Source: Dimorphilus gyrociliatus
Lineage: Eukaryota > Annelida > Polychaeta > Dinophilidae
Assembly: GCA_904063045.1 (NCBI GenBank)
Contig: CAJFCJ010000002.1
Location: 4,373,645-4,437,644 of the forward strand
DNA length: 64,000 bases
Direction: 5' to 3'
Part shown: positions 38,082 to 51,040 of the stretch, piece after piece
Numbering within the stretch: the stretch's first letter is position 1
How the letters are laid out: each line of letters begins with the position of its first letter
The notes under the pieces: generated by a model
Database searches by the model: none
What the model saw: the letters and a program-made list of their open reading frames with translations, nothing else
Told to the model about the DNA's origin: nothing
Translations under genes and position numbers: made by a program

Positions 38082-39656
38082 TTAAAGCGCTCTTGTTTTA
38101 CTTTTGCATATATCCATTATGCTGGTAGCTAGCTTTTCATAATCATGTAAATCATTATAAATATGTACGGATATTCTAACGTATAATTGATTATTTACAG
38201 CCTTAATTGGCACTTCGATCTCATATTCGTTGAATAAACAGTTCTGAATGATTTCCGCATCTTCGTATCGTATCATTTCCTTCCCTTCGAAAAGTTCATT
38301 AGGAAGTCGTATTAAAGCCATACCAGCTGCGTGAAAAAAAAAATATATAGAACAAGGATTTTTATTCGATATTTCTTAATTGAATCTTGGAATAGAAATT
38401 CAATCATAAATTTACCTAACATATTTAAGGGAGCGATTAAATCGGTATCCCATTCCTTAATCAACAAATTGCATGCTTTTCTTAATAAATCTCTTATGTA
38501 CAATCGGATTTTCTCTGGTTCAACGATGTTCCAAAAATCTAATGTCTGGCTAAGGCCTAGGAAGGGAGAATAGTCTTTTGTTCCTACCCAGGAGAACTCT
38601 GAGTTAAATCCGTAACCGTAACCATATGACGTTACGGCCGAATGAGTATTTTGCCTGTGCTCATCCTTCACATACAGGAAGGCCGTACCCTTAGGACCGC
38701 ATAGCCATTTATGACAATTTGATGTGTAATAATCAGGGTTTAACGCTTTCATATCTAAAGCAGTGCTACCTAAGCCATGAGCGCCATCTATCAGAATCTG
38801 AACGCCTTTAAGACGACACATATCTATGATTTTCTGTATTGGCATAATAAAAGCGAGAACGCTTGAAATATGATCAATAATTAATAGCTTCGCCGGCGTT
38901 TCGTGTAAGCTAGTCTCGATAGTTTTGACAATTTCTTCCTCATCAACTACGGGTAAATGAATAGGAATTTCCATTGATTTAGCACCAGTCTTACAACAGG
39001 TCCGACGCAATGCACTTCGGATACCACCATGAATAAAAGCTGTATGCAAAACAACATCCTCGCTTGACAATTCTAAACTTGAAAAGACCGAACTGACGGC
39101 CGTAGTGACATTATCAACGAGAACGACGTTTTTTGGATTTGAATCTGACAGGGGTGGGCAAACTTACTAATTGTTCTGAATAAATTATTCAAATTAAACA
39201 AAAAAAAGAACTGACTGATAAAAGCAGCCAATTTCCTCGTAACGTCGGCAATCTGCGAAAGGAGTTGTCGATCGATGAACCTTACCGGTTGCCTTTCACA
39301 GAACAATTGCCACGCTTGAGTTGCGTTCATTGCAGGCGTCATTACGCTCCCGAATGCACCGTGATTTAAGAAGGTAAAATCATCTTCCAATAGAAAGTAT
39401 TTTTTCTTTACCTCCTTTCCAAACTCTCTCACAACCGATTTATCAACTTTAGTTTCCGGTATTTCTTTTGGCAGTTTTGGCGCAGAGTAGACCGACTGTT
39501 TTTATATTAAGTCATTATTTATCTTAAGAGTAAAGTTTTTTAGGCTCTGCCCTTAATAATTTAAAAAGAAAATGGAAATAGTACTTCCTCTATCCCAATG
39601 AGATCTTCAACGTTTGACACGTGGAAAGAGCCAAAAAGACGTCGTTTTTCAGCCAT
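38082..39656 (-). CDS. PLP-dependent class V aminotransferase, isopenicillin-N-epimerase-like
   Basis: Exons 39656-39585, 39495-39216, 39144-38416 and 38326-38082 join in phases 0, 1 and 1 and give about 441 residues. Signatures in order: FLNHGAFGSV near residue 45, VVLVDNVTTAVSSV, the cofactor-contacting Asp in ILIDGAHGLGS (about residue 237) and the Schiff-base lysine in TSNCHKWLCGPKG (about residue 263), then GTKDYSPF and a C-terminal domain ending near ISVHIYND. This matches the fold-type I family that includes isopenicillin N epimerase-like and cysteine-desulfurase-like proteins, common in animals with unknown substrate. There is no signal peptide, so a cytosolic location is likely. It converges with the neuropeptide gene: only 84 bases separate the stop codons. 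Confidence 0.9.
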
Positions 39657-40013
39657 CTCCGATAGATTGAATGTTAGGATTTGCACGAAATTACGCTAAA
39701 TTACATACTAATTCATGATTGGCTACAGTCTTTTGGCGGGATATTTGAATATTACATATTGAGATACTTCTTGTTTACCCGCTATTAAATGAAGATGTAT
39801 TAAATAGAATATTTCCGATTAGTGAAAGGAAGAATATGAATAACTTCCACAATTTCCAATGAATAAATAAATTAGATAAGAAAGTATAAAAAATTTGCTT
39901 AGTCATAGAATAAAAAAAACCACACAAGACTGCACAGCAACATTTGCAGTTTTTTGACTTTTTCTCATCAGTTTTCCTTTCAGCCTCTTTACATATATCA
40001 CACACACCTTTTA

Positions 40014-40661
40014 TTACTTATGGACATTATGCAAAGTCCATATAGCAGTTTGTTTAGGCCTAATATGAGCTCTTTTTGTGCCGAATGTGGCTGCTATGTC
40101 TTTTTGCAAACTTAAATCAATCATCGACCCGTTCGAATTGGATAAATATTCCACTCGCTTCTCTTTTTTCTTTCGCTTTTTTTCCACTTGCTGAACGACA
40201 ACGTCGCGGCCTGTTAAGAGTAAAAATGATAATGCATGATGAATGAGTACAATAACGTTAGAAACGCTAAGAAATGTACTACTACCTTGAAAATCGGCCG
40301 ACAATAGGGGTTCTGCCGTATGATTAACAGGGAGGCAAGGCGGAGGTCGATTAAAATTTGGCGTGTTCCGTCGAACTTGGTGAATGTTTTCAACTAGAGT
40401 CTGAAGGCTAAAATTCTTTAAAAGAGCTTGCCGTCGCCTTCTATATTTGTGTCCATTCTTTTTGTGATAACTAACGAAAGAGGCTACCATTAGAGCAACG
40501 ACAATGAGACTGAAGATTGTATATGGTAGCCAAATGAGCTTCATGGGAATTCCAGTTCTTGTCGTTGCTTCCGTCGGGGATGTGCGATTTGAGAGCATGT
40601 TAATTCTAACTTTGACGGTTACTGATCGGCTTCTTCGCCGCTTCTCGATCGCATCATTCAT
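40014..40661 (-). CDS. Unrecognised small single-pass membrane protein
   Basis: Exons 40661-40286 and 40210-40014 join in phase 1 (CAAG, then GCCGCGAC), giving 190 residues. It has a basic N-terminus (KRRRSRS), one strong hydrophobic helix near residues 45-65 (IWLPYTIFSLIVVALMVASFV) and a very basic flank (KYRRRR) directly after it. A Pro-rich patch (NRPPPCLP) and a Lys/Glu-rich stretch follow. There is no signal peptide; the charge on both sides of the helix does not settle topology. No family is recognised. The join is supported by phase and by continued open frame; reading through without splicing also stays open to 40014, so an unspliced version of about 215 residues cannot be excluded. 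Confidence 0.55.
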   Translation of the reverse strand: MNDAIEKRRRSRSVTVKVRINMLSNRTSPTEATTRTGIPMKLIWLPYTIFSLIVVALMVASFVSYHKKNGHKYRRRRQALLKNFSLQTLVENIHQVRRNTPNFNRPPPCLPVNHTAEPLLSADFQGSSTFLSVSNVIVLIHHALSFLLLTGRDVVVQQVEKKRKKKEKRVEYLSNSNGSMIDLSLQKDIAATFGTKRAHIRPKQTAIWTLHNVHK

Positions 40662-43600
40662 TGCCGTTTATCTGATAACCGAAAGTACAGTTAATTTTTC
40701 ATATCGGTAGTGTTTCACCTACTTTTACACTACATAAGAAGAAGTCCCACCATATTTGTATTGCCTATTACGACAAATAATTTTGTTATAATCAGTGTAA
40801 TAAGTGTAATGAAAATTCTTCAAGTCCTTAATTGGTAGAACGACAAAAGAATGTGCGTAATTCGAAGCATCTTTTGCCTACAGAAATCGATTGCAGTGCC
40901 GTTGTAATTAGATCAAAAAGATCTCATTTCACCTGTTTCTCTGAAAGAGAATAAAAACATAAACTAATCTTCAGATGCTGTTAAATGTCACTCTTCCTAA
41001 TCGGACGACTTTTTATGTAATCAATTCGAGATCAGAAACGGACAAAAACCAAGTAACTAAATAAATAAATAAATAAATAACTGTTGCTGCTAAGGGCATC
41101 TACAGCGTAATGCACTATAATATAGCACAATCGTCGATAGTTTGCTTATCGAAAGAGGGCTTTCAAATTGTTTGGCCTATATAGGATGCTAATTGAAAGC
41201 AGTAGGCTACAACTGATGGTTGAAACATGATAAAAATAATATCTCGGAAAAGTGACAGCTATATGAATTTTTTATAGGAAAATCTCTTCTTCCCCTTAAG
41301 GCCGTATATTGTAGACTATAGAGAATCCTCTAAATCTTATGAACTTCAACTAATCCTCAACATCTCTCTTTCAGATAGGCAATGATTACTTTAATTTATT
41401 GAGCTAAAGTGTTTGAAACTATTTCAAAGTAAACGAGAGACGTTGAAAAACGAAAAATTGTTTTTGTTAATTTACTCCTTCCATTATTTTGCTAACTATG
41501 GACTAAATCTAGAACATGGGAAATCGGACTGAAAAAAAATTTGCTCATCATCCTTGCACTTGCTTTTTTGCCTTTTTACCTTTTTTCCCTCTCCATTTAT
41601 CTATCCCTTTACATCATATTGTATATTTCTTTATTTTTTACAAACTCCCTCCACCCCCCTCCTACTCTCTTTCTCTCGCTTACCAGCTCTTGGCGTTTGC
41701 ATTAACATAATCTGACTTTGTCGAAATACTACCAGGTTAACAAAATACGAGTTATACGAGAAAGATAATAATATAATTACATTATGGAGTGGAGAGTGTA
41801 ATCAAAAAATTGGTTATGGTGGGAATATTTCTAGAGTCTGTTGGATGAAATGAGGTAAAATAACTATTATTACTAGTTTTGCTTCATCCCTTAATTCTTG
41901 TTCAATCTAAAAACGATTGCAGCCTAACCTATCACCCGAAATCGCAGTAAATCTGTTAAAATGAACTCGACCGTTGGATGAGGAGTATCAAGGGCAAATA
42001 GAAAAAATATCTAGCATTGTTTCATCCAATTCTTATCAATTGAAGCTTATCCGAGCTCCTAAAACATTAACCTACCGGAACAAAGGCGAAAAAACCCATA
42101 AACCGTACACCCTACTCCCATCGATTATTTCCTTCCATAAATGATATTTATGTTGGTTTTCGTTCCGAAATAAATAGGTCTTGTAACAGAAATTATGTCA
42201 AAAATTTTTCCTTCAGAGTGCAAACAACGTCAGATAAGACGCTATCCACATCGATTTTTCCGCCTGTCTCATCACATCCCGTGAGACGACGACCAAACAA
42301 AACTTTTACATTATTTCTCTATTTTCACCATTACCGATGGCTAGACAAACATAGCTAAAATATTACAATATTTTGCAAAATCGATTTCAGTTCAAATTGG
42401 AAGTCTTAAATGAATTGAATTACCTTTCATTTAACCTTAAGAAATTCAAAAGGAAACGAGATAAATAAATTAATACGAACCTATTCCAAAGAAGCGGATA
42501 AACACATTCCTCAGCCGACTGCAAAAACCGTATATATGTGCCGAAACGTATTACGATTATGTATACAGGCCGGAAACAACCGCAATTTTGCGGTAGAAAT
42601 AACAACCAGCCACCGTATACTTTGCAGTGCCAACTGCCGGTTACACTCTACAAATTTTTCCCTTCAGGCCTATGTCCCACGAAAAATTATTTCCTTAATC
42701 TGTTACAGTGGAGACGTCCATGGACTATCTTTCTCCTCTCGCATCCAAATAGATGTCACTTACGGCTTTCTAACCTACATTTTATTCTGTTTCTATAGTA
42801 ACGGCAGGTAGCTTAAAAATTACTCGCCAGCTCACGTTCTCAGTTTTTATTCGTCCTACTCTGGTGCCATCTAGATAACGGTTTTATGAAATTTCCTATT
42901 TTTGACTTATCTCATAGACAATAATTTCAGTTTTAAAACCTTTTATGCCAGTCGAGTAAGCAACAATAGTTGTTTAATGGTTTCTATTTGCTAGTCAAAT
43001 AGAATATATCTTAATGTTTTTTCATCTGCCTTTGATTTCTACGACGTAGAAGGCTCTTTCAGTTCTTTCTCGCTTAATTTAAACAAACTTCAGAGTGGGA
43101 AACTAAAACTATTCATACCTCGACAATCATTTTATCTCTATGTACAAAATATATAAAGATGTATTTAAATATGAATCCATATATTATGATTGTATGATGG
43201 AAACCATATAGTGCACTATGTATACTTTCTCAGTATGTACTGTATATTCATCTTATTACATTAAATATATTGTATACTATTTAAATGTGCACAATACACA
43301 ATATGTATTCAGCATAGTCTGAGTTTAAAAAAATATATTATTTATTATTTAAACATGGTTTAAAACTTTTATTTGCCCTAAACCATCTGATAAATTGAAT
43401 AAATTCAAAATTTATTGACGAAGGTGAAGAAACGCCTTCTGTCGGAATGCGTACGATTTTTTTAAGCATTAACAGAAAGCAAAAATAAATTTGGAGAGGA
43501 AAAAAAACAAAGAACGAACAAGAAAGTAAATCTAAAGCATATAGATATTATTTCTTTTTACAGATTTCTGACAAGTGAGAAACATTAAATTTTAAGGGCA

Positions 43601-43752
43601 AATCCCAAGAGCATAAGAGCAATTACATTGGTGTATAACCCATAATATATTCTCATTCTTTGTCGTATACTCCTGAAAGTTACGATAAATAATTTTACCA
43701 TATAACTGGAATAATATTCGTAGTTTTGACATTCTCACATAAAAGAACCTTC
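40662..43752. other. Intergenic region with doubtful open frames
   Basis: About 3.1 kb. It contains an AAAT tetranucleotide run near 41057-41080 and a pyrimidine-rich stretch at 41580-41690. Around 42215-42810 the sequence is richer in G+C, with two overlapping plus-strand frames of 86-91 codons and an acceptor-like TTTTTCCTTCAG at 42207-42218. I could not join these into a model with recognisable protein features, so no gene is called. Confidence 0.35.
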
Positions 43753-45861
43753 TCAAGTGTGAGAAGGGGATATTTGAGCATTACGGAATTTAGACAATAC
43801 AGATTCGAAATCATTGGAAGATTCTCCAGAGTATTGATTCTGTTCGCGATTTTCTAATCGCCTCCATTGTTCCCGGAGATTATCATCAACAATAGCCGAT
43901 TGACACTTCTTGTCTCTTCTCCTCTTATCAATTTCTCTTTGAAATTCATTTTTTGTTCTCAGGACATTCATCAAACCCTGTTTAGCATTCAACGCTAATT
44001 CTTTGTGTAAAGCTTGGTGCTTTTGGCTTTCTTTTATGGGATTTCTCAATTTAGATGCTTTAATCAAATGCTGATCTTGCTCTGGAGCTGGTTTTAAATA
44101 TTTTGGATTGATAACCATAGATTTCTGCTTTTGTTGAGCGGGAGTTAAACCTTCCTCGTCTTCGTCATCATCAGTATCGTAGTCAGGTGGAGGTAATAGG
44201 CCTTCTGGAGGAGGTGGGAAGTCAGTATATTTTTCAGGATGATCTTAAAAAGAGTATAAACAATATGTAAATATTAATAGATATATATATATATATACAC
44301 ATTTATAAATATATACATTGTATATGATAACAAGGTGAATATAAAGATTCTAGTATAAAAAATATTAGTAAAGTCTGACAAAAGAAGTATGAAAGGAAAA
44401 ATAAGTTAGAAAAAAATATCAATCAAAATTCATATTATAATAGTACTATCAAAGTATTTATCATTCAAAAGTTATTAGTCTAGAACACAAACAAACAAAA
44501 GAATTCATATCGAGAAATATGTATGTATATATATATATATCATATTTTCTATATGAATATTAAAAACAAATGTTTACACAAACCATTCGCAGAACAAGAG
44601 AAGCGCATCCGATATAGATATTATTATAATTTATCATTAACTTATATTATTTCTTTAGTTATTCAAAAAGTCCATAGACCTTTTACTAAGTTTTTTCTTT
44701 ATTACTTTCCATTGCTTTTAATTCAAGTAAGAGAGATTAGTAAATAGTTTCATTCAAGTGAGCTTCTTAAGCGCAAGGAATTGAAGAGAAAGAGAAAAAG
44801 AAAAACATTCTATCTAAAGTGGTCTTCTAGAGATTTTAACCCTACTAACATTAATTTTATCATAAGCAGAAAACATTCTATTATTGCAAAAAATGTGTAA
44901 GAGGCACTATTTAGTAGAAAAGATAACCTCAGGATCAGTACCTGCAGCTTCTACAATGGCATTCCATTCACTTAATGATAATGGAATAGAATCATCCTCG
45001 TTACTATCGTCTCTATCTTCATAGTCTGGCATAGAAGCTAAATTACTAGCTTATATTACTGGTTTACTTGTTAAATGATACCCGTTCAAATAAACTCTGA
45101 CAAAACTAACTATTGAATAAATATAGCTTACCAACTGGAGGAGCTGGCAAAGGTTCATTCCCTTCCATCCATGAATCAAAAGATTGTATCATGTGAGGAG
45201 GCAATGAATAGATATCGGCTAATTTAAAGTCCTGGGATTTCTTCATAGATCTCAATCGTCTGGCATATTTTTCAGTTTGTTTCTGTTTTATTTTAATATA
45301 AAAAAGCTTTTATATTATAATTAAGAGCTTTTTATGGTGTACATATGCATTATACGATAATGTAACTGGCGTCAAAATTGTATACTTTATACATTGGGTT
45401 CAATTATTGCTTAATTGCGTTTTATATAATTCCGATTGTTTGGTTAATACTCGATTAGTTATGCAAGTTTAGATACTGTCCAGTATAGCGAAAGACAACA
45501 ATTATCTTTATCATCTTCTATCTAAGTTTTAAAATATTGATAAAATATTTTTTTTCCATATTAAAATCTCCGTCTGATGGAAAAATGTTGAAAATGTTCT
45601 TTTTTCTCTTAAATTATTATAAAAATAATTATTACTAACTTGGTGGTCGGAAGGTAGGAAAATCGTTGATTTTCTTTCAACAAGAGTTAAATATTTAGCT
45701 GGAACGAATCCTATGGAGTTATCATTTAATCGTCTAACCCCCCACCATTCAATTCCTTCGCTGCTGTCTATTAATTGGAAATGATCGGATTTTTCAAATG
45801 ATAATACGTAATTTGGTTTTTGCGGCCAATCAAAGGAAGCCTCTGCTCGGTATATATCCAT
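43753..45861 (-). CDS. SH3 domain plus FAM107-like domain protein
   Basis: Exons 45861-45640, 45282-45132, 45037-44942 and 44243-43753 join in phases 0, 1 and 1 and give about 319 residues. Residues 1-65 form an SH3 domain (AEASFDW, WWGVRR, GFVPAKYL), which would bind proline-rich ligands. The middle is acidic and proline-rich (FPPPPEGLLPPPDYD). The C-terminal region has KLRNPIKESQKHQALHKEL, then NEFQREIDKRRRDKK, matching the FAM107 (DRR1/TU3A) pattern of NPVKASRSHQELHRELL and LQRVLEHRRRNQ. FAM107 proteins bind actin and influence stress fibres and adhesion. The four-exon model places both domains in one protein, so an actin-linked adaptor role is a reasonable inference. Confidence 0.82.
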
Positions 45862-47024
45862 TACGCCGTGGCCACGACGAGAAAATTCGACATTTATGCT
45901 ATGTCCCGTCCTAGATGTTGTTTATTCAAAGTGACATGTTGATTGTGTTACAGTGGTCGACGTCTTAACACATAAGCTTTCATAGCGCCATTTTGAATTT
46001 CCAACTATGTTTGTTAAATGCTGTGACTTCAATTGTCGTCTAGTACTATTTCCGCTAAGCGGGGACTTTGAAATTATTCGAAATAAAATCTTTAGTACGC
46101 TATTTATATTCTGGCCTCAAAGAATATTTGAATGAAAATTCGTATGGCTCATACTCTATACTGTTTATTATGAATAGTTCAAGAGTATAAGTAGTTTGAT
46201 AAACAAAAGATTAAATATATTTTTTTACGTTTTAAAGAAAGCACATAAATGAAAAATAAAGCAAATTATTATTGATGATTCAGAAAACTATACATTAATA
46301 TCTCATTAATTAATGATTTTATATGCGCAATGAAGGCTAATATAAGAATTAAGTAAGAAATTAAGACTGACTTAAAACGTTTTTACCATTTCTCTATTAT
46401 TTAGTAATGGAAGAAAATTCTCGACTTGCGGGTTTCTATTTGCATCCTTCGAGAATTTCTAAGACTAATATGAAAAGGCTTTACTTCCGTCACTTTCTTT
46501 CTCTTTTTGAATCAATTCATTTGTTCTTTCTTTAGGAGTCACGCTCAGGAAAGCGCAACCCTTACCCCCTTATTCTTATTGCTAGAATCAACTCTTCCCC
46601 CAAGATTCTATTACCTCTAGCTAAAATTCCAATCTAAGCTATTAGTTATTCTATTGTTTTCTATTGTTGGTATAATATCGTAGATGAAAGAGAACACAGT
46701 TACAGTACTATTACGAGCTAATACCCACTAGGGAGCGCTACACACAAATATTGATCCAGTAGGCTGAAGAGTGAAAACTGTAAGAGCCACCGTATTCATT
46801 TGAAACTAGAAATAACAATATGTTCACATTGTTGAGGATAAATTATAATCTTAAATGATTGTATTGTCTTGATAAAACAGTAGGTATCTCTCTGAAACGT
46901 CCGGTAATTTTTACAAAAATGTGAGATTTTTATATTACTACGAAATAATTGGTGAACTATTAGTCATTAATGTTGTTGGCACGACGTTGAGATATGCTGA
47001 TCAGTGGATAATTACGATAGGAAA
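45862..47024. other. Intergenic region between divergent genes
   Basis: It separates the SH3-FAM107 gene (-) from TMEM117 (+) and should hold both promoters. It is AT-rich with no coding exon recognised. No clear TATA box was picked out for either gene. Confidence 0.4.
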
Positions 47025-48694
47025 ATGAAATCCGACAATCAACTGCCGGAAAGAAGGATCCTTCCATCTGAAGGCGACAGCATTGATTTAGAAGGTGTAG
47101 GAACGAGTTATAAAATGGGAGGTTTAGATATGGTAGATACTATTAGTCTTTACACCTTAAAAATGCTCAGAGACAGTCGATACTACGTTCAACATCCATA
47201 TTTTAGAATATTTGTGGCATATTTTGTTGTTTTCTGTAATTTCCTTATTTACGCCGAAGATCCTGTCGCCCACAGCGTATCTGAATGTTCTCTTCCAGTT
47301 TTGGGTAATGCTTTTTCGTTCGTGATCATTAGATGGCCTGACGTTGCTGGCTATGCTATTTTAAAAGTTTTTATGTCAACTTTGTTTCTTGGGTGTGGTA
47401 TGATTTTTGGAAAATACATTATTCACAAACGATTCCTTAGTGGCTATTTAAGGTTTGTTCTTTTACTCTACTCTATAAAATTCACATAGACTACTTACTG
47501 AATTAATTATGTTATTTGATGCTATCTTACTATATTTTATACTACTACTTTTTTTTTATTTATGATTGTAACTTACCTAAAATTATGATAATTACGTTTT
47601 CCCTTTCATACAACTAATAATTTATCGACAGATTATCGGCATTTAGACAAAATCATGGATCATTTATGGTCATGTTTTTTACTACTATTTTTTCGGCCTA
47701 TTTAGGCTCATTGGTTTACAATCTGTTTTTGAAAAGTGCTCCTATGTACTCCGAAAGAGTTGAGGGTTGGATGTCTTCAAAGTATATGGGGATGTCAAAT
47801 GCAGTTTTTATGAAATTAGCTGCATCGGGTACTTGGGCAGGAGATTTGTTTACTGCTTGGATGGTCACTGACGTGATGCTTCAAGAAAAATTCTATCCCT
47901 CGTGGGCTCAATCTTTAAGGCTTTGGTGGTCGACCAAATATAGAAGAATAATAGCATTTTGGACGGTTATTGTTATTTCTTCGCTGTTTGTCGTCACTAT
48001 TATAGCAACAGATGTTGTTAGATGGGATGAGTTTAACATGAATATTCTTCCCACCAATGAACTTTCAAGAGCCTTTCTAGCTTCTTTTATTCTTTGCTGT
48101 GATTTGGTAATAGTTGTTCAAGATTGGGACTTTCCAAGGTTTAATTCAAATTTAGACGTCAAACTACCTGGTCTTACTATATCTGAATTTAAAATAACTC
48201 TACCGGCTAACCTATCTAGGATTGAAATTAGTGGAAAATGGTTCAATTATGGTATTATTTTTATAGTCATGCTGCTGGATTTAAATATGTGGAAGAATCA
48301 AATATTTTATAAACCATTAGATTTCGGTCAATATGTAGGCGAAGACAGTAGAATATACACAGTTACAAAAGTTGAATATCTCACCAATAATCTCACGTAT
48401 GAATACAGAAAATCTCATATAAATCCGCTAACGAATGCGACATTTGTAGAAGATGACTGGGCAATGAATGCTAAATTTGTCGGGTACAGTTTAGGGGTAA
48501 AATGCATTGCACTAATTCCAAACGTAATAGTCTTCCTTGCGTTTGGTTATTCTGTCTATTATTTCGGAAGGCTTTCAGCAGAGCAGCCTGTGCGCTGTGT
48601 TAAAGTTAAGAAAAAGAAACCTAGACGAATCGAAAGGTTTTTAAGCCATTTTAGTAAAACTGGAACAGACGATATTGATACGAGTAAGATCTAA
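47025..48694 (+). CDS. TMEM117: TMEM117 homologue, multi-pass membrane protein
   Basis: Exons 47025-47452 and 47632-48694 join in phase 2 and give about 496 residues, close to the human protein (514). The start chosen is the first ATG of the frame; GTG codons lie further upstream. The conserved core reads RYYVQHPYFRIFVAYFVVFCNFLIYAEDPVAHS, with several membrane helices after it (for example LKVFMSTLFLGCGMIFGKYI and SLFVVTIIATDVVRW), plus WKNQIFYKPLDFGQYVGEDS in a loop and a last helix near LIPNVIVFLAFGYSVYYFG. The C-terminus is basic and cytosolic in expectation. TMEM117 has been linked to plasma-membrane function and to ER-stress-related mitochondrial responses in mammals; its biochemical activity is not established. 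AATAAA at 49022-49027 is a likely poly(A) signal. Confidence 0.95.
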
Positions 48695-51040
48695 TTGCCA
48701 ATGTTACTTTCAACTATTCTTTCTTTGCTGTATTCGTATATAAACCTGCATGTATCTATCCACACGCACTACCTGATTTACATTACACACATGAACACAC
48801 TCATACATACGTTCATACGCACATTCATATACTGAAATATACCCAAATATGAAATCAATATTTTTTTATGAAAAACAAAAGAAACATTTTTTACATTTTG
48901 TTTTTCTTTTATTGAAAATTATGAATAACTTCCTGTATTTTTAAAGTCTTATTTCTATTGTTGAGAACTATTTTATGTTCAAATTAGTTTGTTTTAGTGA
49001 CAATGAAAATGAATTGTTTTTAATAAAAAAGAAAACGAAAAAACAAAAATAGTGTTAAGAATATATAGTCTTATGGATGCTGTTTGCCCTATAGAGCGTA
49101 GGTGGTTAGAGATAAATGAGAGTCGTTGAAGGGGTGAAGACTGGTGGAGGCAGTGAAAACTAGAAGAGTAAATAATTCTGTATACGTATATACTTTATGA
49201 TTTATCAACTAAAAGATGTATTTTACAAAGTAGGACTCTGTTGATTTTTGTCAGAAATAAAATTTATGCAGTATATAGACGCTTCATCCGTTCCCTTACC
49301 CCTTATAAAGGATAAATTGGATGTAGAATGTTTGAATGAGTTTCTATTCTGCTTAATAAAGAAGGGTCGCGGCTTGATAATAAATAAGATGCACTGCTGA
49401 GAATAGAAAAAAATGTTGGTAATTTGCTGTCTGTAGTCGTCTTAGAACGTCCGATTTTTATAAGTGATTCGTAAACAAATCAAACGCTTTATTATGCGGA
49501 TCTAAAATAGAGTTTAGTTAGTAAAAAATCAAATCTACTTATCACTTACTTTACTAATAAATCCTAGAAAGTCGATGTGATAAGCTTATAGAAAGTTGTC
49601 TTTGTTATAATTGTCTTCTTATAGGAAACTGCTTCGCTAATGAATGGTGGCTAATTATAAACGTTGTTGATCTATAGAATAACGTACAGGCGAGCTATTG
49701 ACAGGCTTTTTATATAATTATAGCTGGCATCTCGTTTTTATGTAGCAAAAAAATAAGTCATTGTACATAAATTTGATGCTTAACTGTTCTTCTTCCCGTC
49801 TATAGTTTATAACGTTGAAATTTGTATGAACAAAAAATCAATGAATATTTATTAGTTACCTTTAATGAGATGGAGATAAAAAAAAACACCCCTTCGTTTT
49901 CTTTCACCCGCTTTTGACTAAGATATAAAAGCATTGTATGCTTTTCCAAGTACAAAGAATCGGGTAAAATTATCATGTCTAAGTATACTTTTGAAATGCC
50001 TATTTTATAGTAGTTTGCTGGGAAGCCATTCGTGTCTGTCCTGTCATAATCAATTATAGAAACTGTCTAATGATATCTGTCCTTTTTTCCCTTCTACTTC
50101 AAAGGAAAATAAGTTGTTCTTCGTTGATCAATTTACAACGGTTTGCACAGCTTTTTAATAATTAATTGAGAGAGTCATAAAGTAAGTTTTACTTTATATT
50201 TTCATATATTCCACCTTCTTTGAAGAATAACTATTAGTTTAATAGTAATAAGAATAACATCAACCATCAGTTTTAATGTGAAAGATGAGTCGTTTATTGA
50301 AATGAATTCTCATTTATCAGAGAAATAATAATGTTCACAATATAATTTACTATTTAATATACTGTATTAAATAAAGTATTCTGTTTGATAAAATACTCTA
50401 TAAAATACACTATATATTTACTTATTTTGTCCTCTCTACACTCAAAGTGTATCTATAATATTTTTGATCTAGCTATTCCTGTTTCCTATGGCAGCTTTTA
50501 CAGATGGTTTAATCCTTTATTTAGAAGCTAACTCTATTTATTCTATAAAAAGAATTGCAAAATATCAGCGTCAGGCCTAAAATAGTAGGATATTTGTTTA
50601 TACTTTTAATCTGATCAAACAGATTTTGTCTATTTCACCTTCGAAAGTAAATGACTTTGAATAAGAAAATTTTGCTTAAATCTTATTTGCATGAGAGTCT
50701 TTTTTGTCAATTTTCCCTGTCTCTATAGAGCAACTTAGGAATTCTTAAATATTTCACACAGTATCACCGCATATGCAATAGATGGAGCTGCTAGAGTAGA
50801 ATAGAATATAAAAAAGTGAGGTGGCTATATTACCCTTATTAATATTCTAGGGATATTGTTAAATAAAAAGGATTAACCTTATCTCTTTCCCTTTGATCTT
50901 TCTAGGTTGTCTACGAACTGTTTATCATGCTTGATTAGTTAAATGTTTGTAAAAAGCGACATTGTATTTTGTTTACCAATCAAGTTCAATATTTGAAAAG
51001 AATAGAAAATAGTTTTATATTAAATCTACTAATCAAAGTA
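48695..51040. other. Intergenic region between convergent genes
   Basis: It holds the 3' ends of TMEM117 (+) and the ankyrin gene (-). There is a stretch with imperfect CATACA/CACACT words at 48750-48830, in the TMEM117 3' region. The rest is AT-rich and without recognisable exons or frames above about 60 codons. Confidence 0.45.

Noticed and set aside
39775-40005. Cysteine-rich minus-strand frame just after the 190-residue membrane protein
   Set aside because: It has no ATG at the stated start and probably lies in the 3' flank of that gene. The Cys cluster is curious, but no family or splice support was found.
41516-41710. Plus-strand frame rich in Phe, Leu and Pro
   Set aside because: It is a translated pyrimidine-rich tract with no domain.
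42536-42811. Overlapping plus-strand frames of 86-91 codons
   Set aside because: The region is somewhat richer in G+C and exon-like, but the two frames conflict, neither shows a domain, and no phase-matched partner exon was found.
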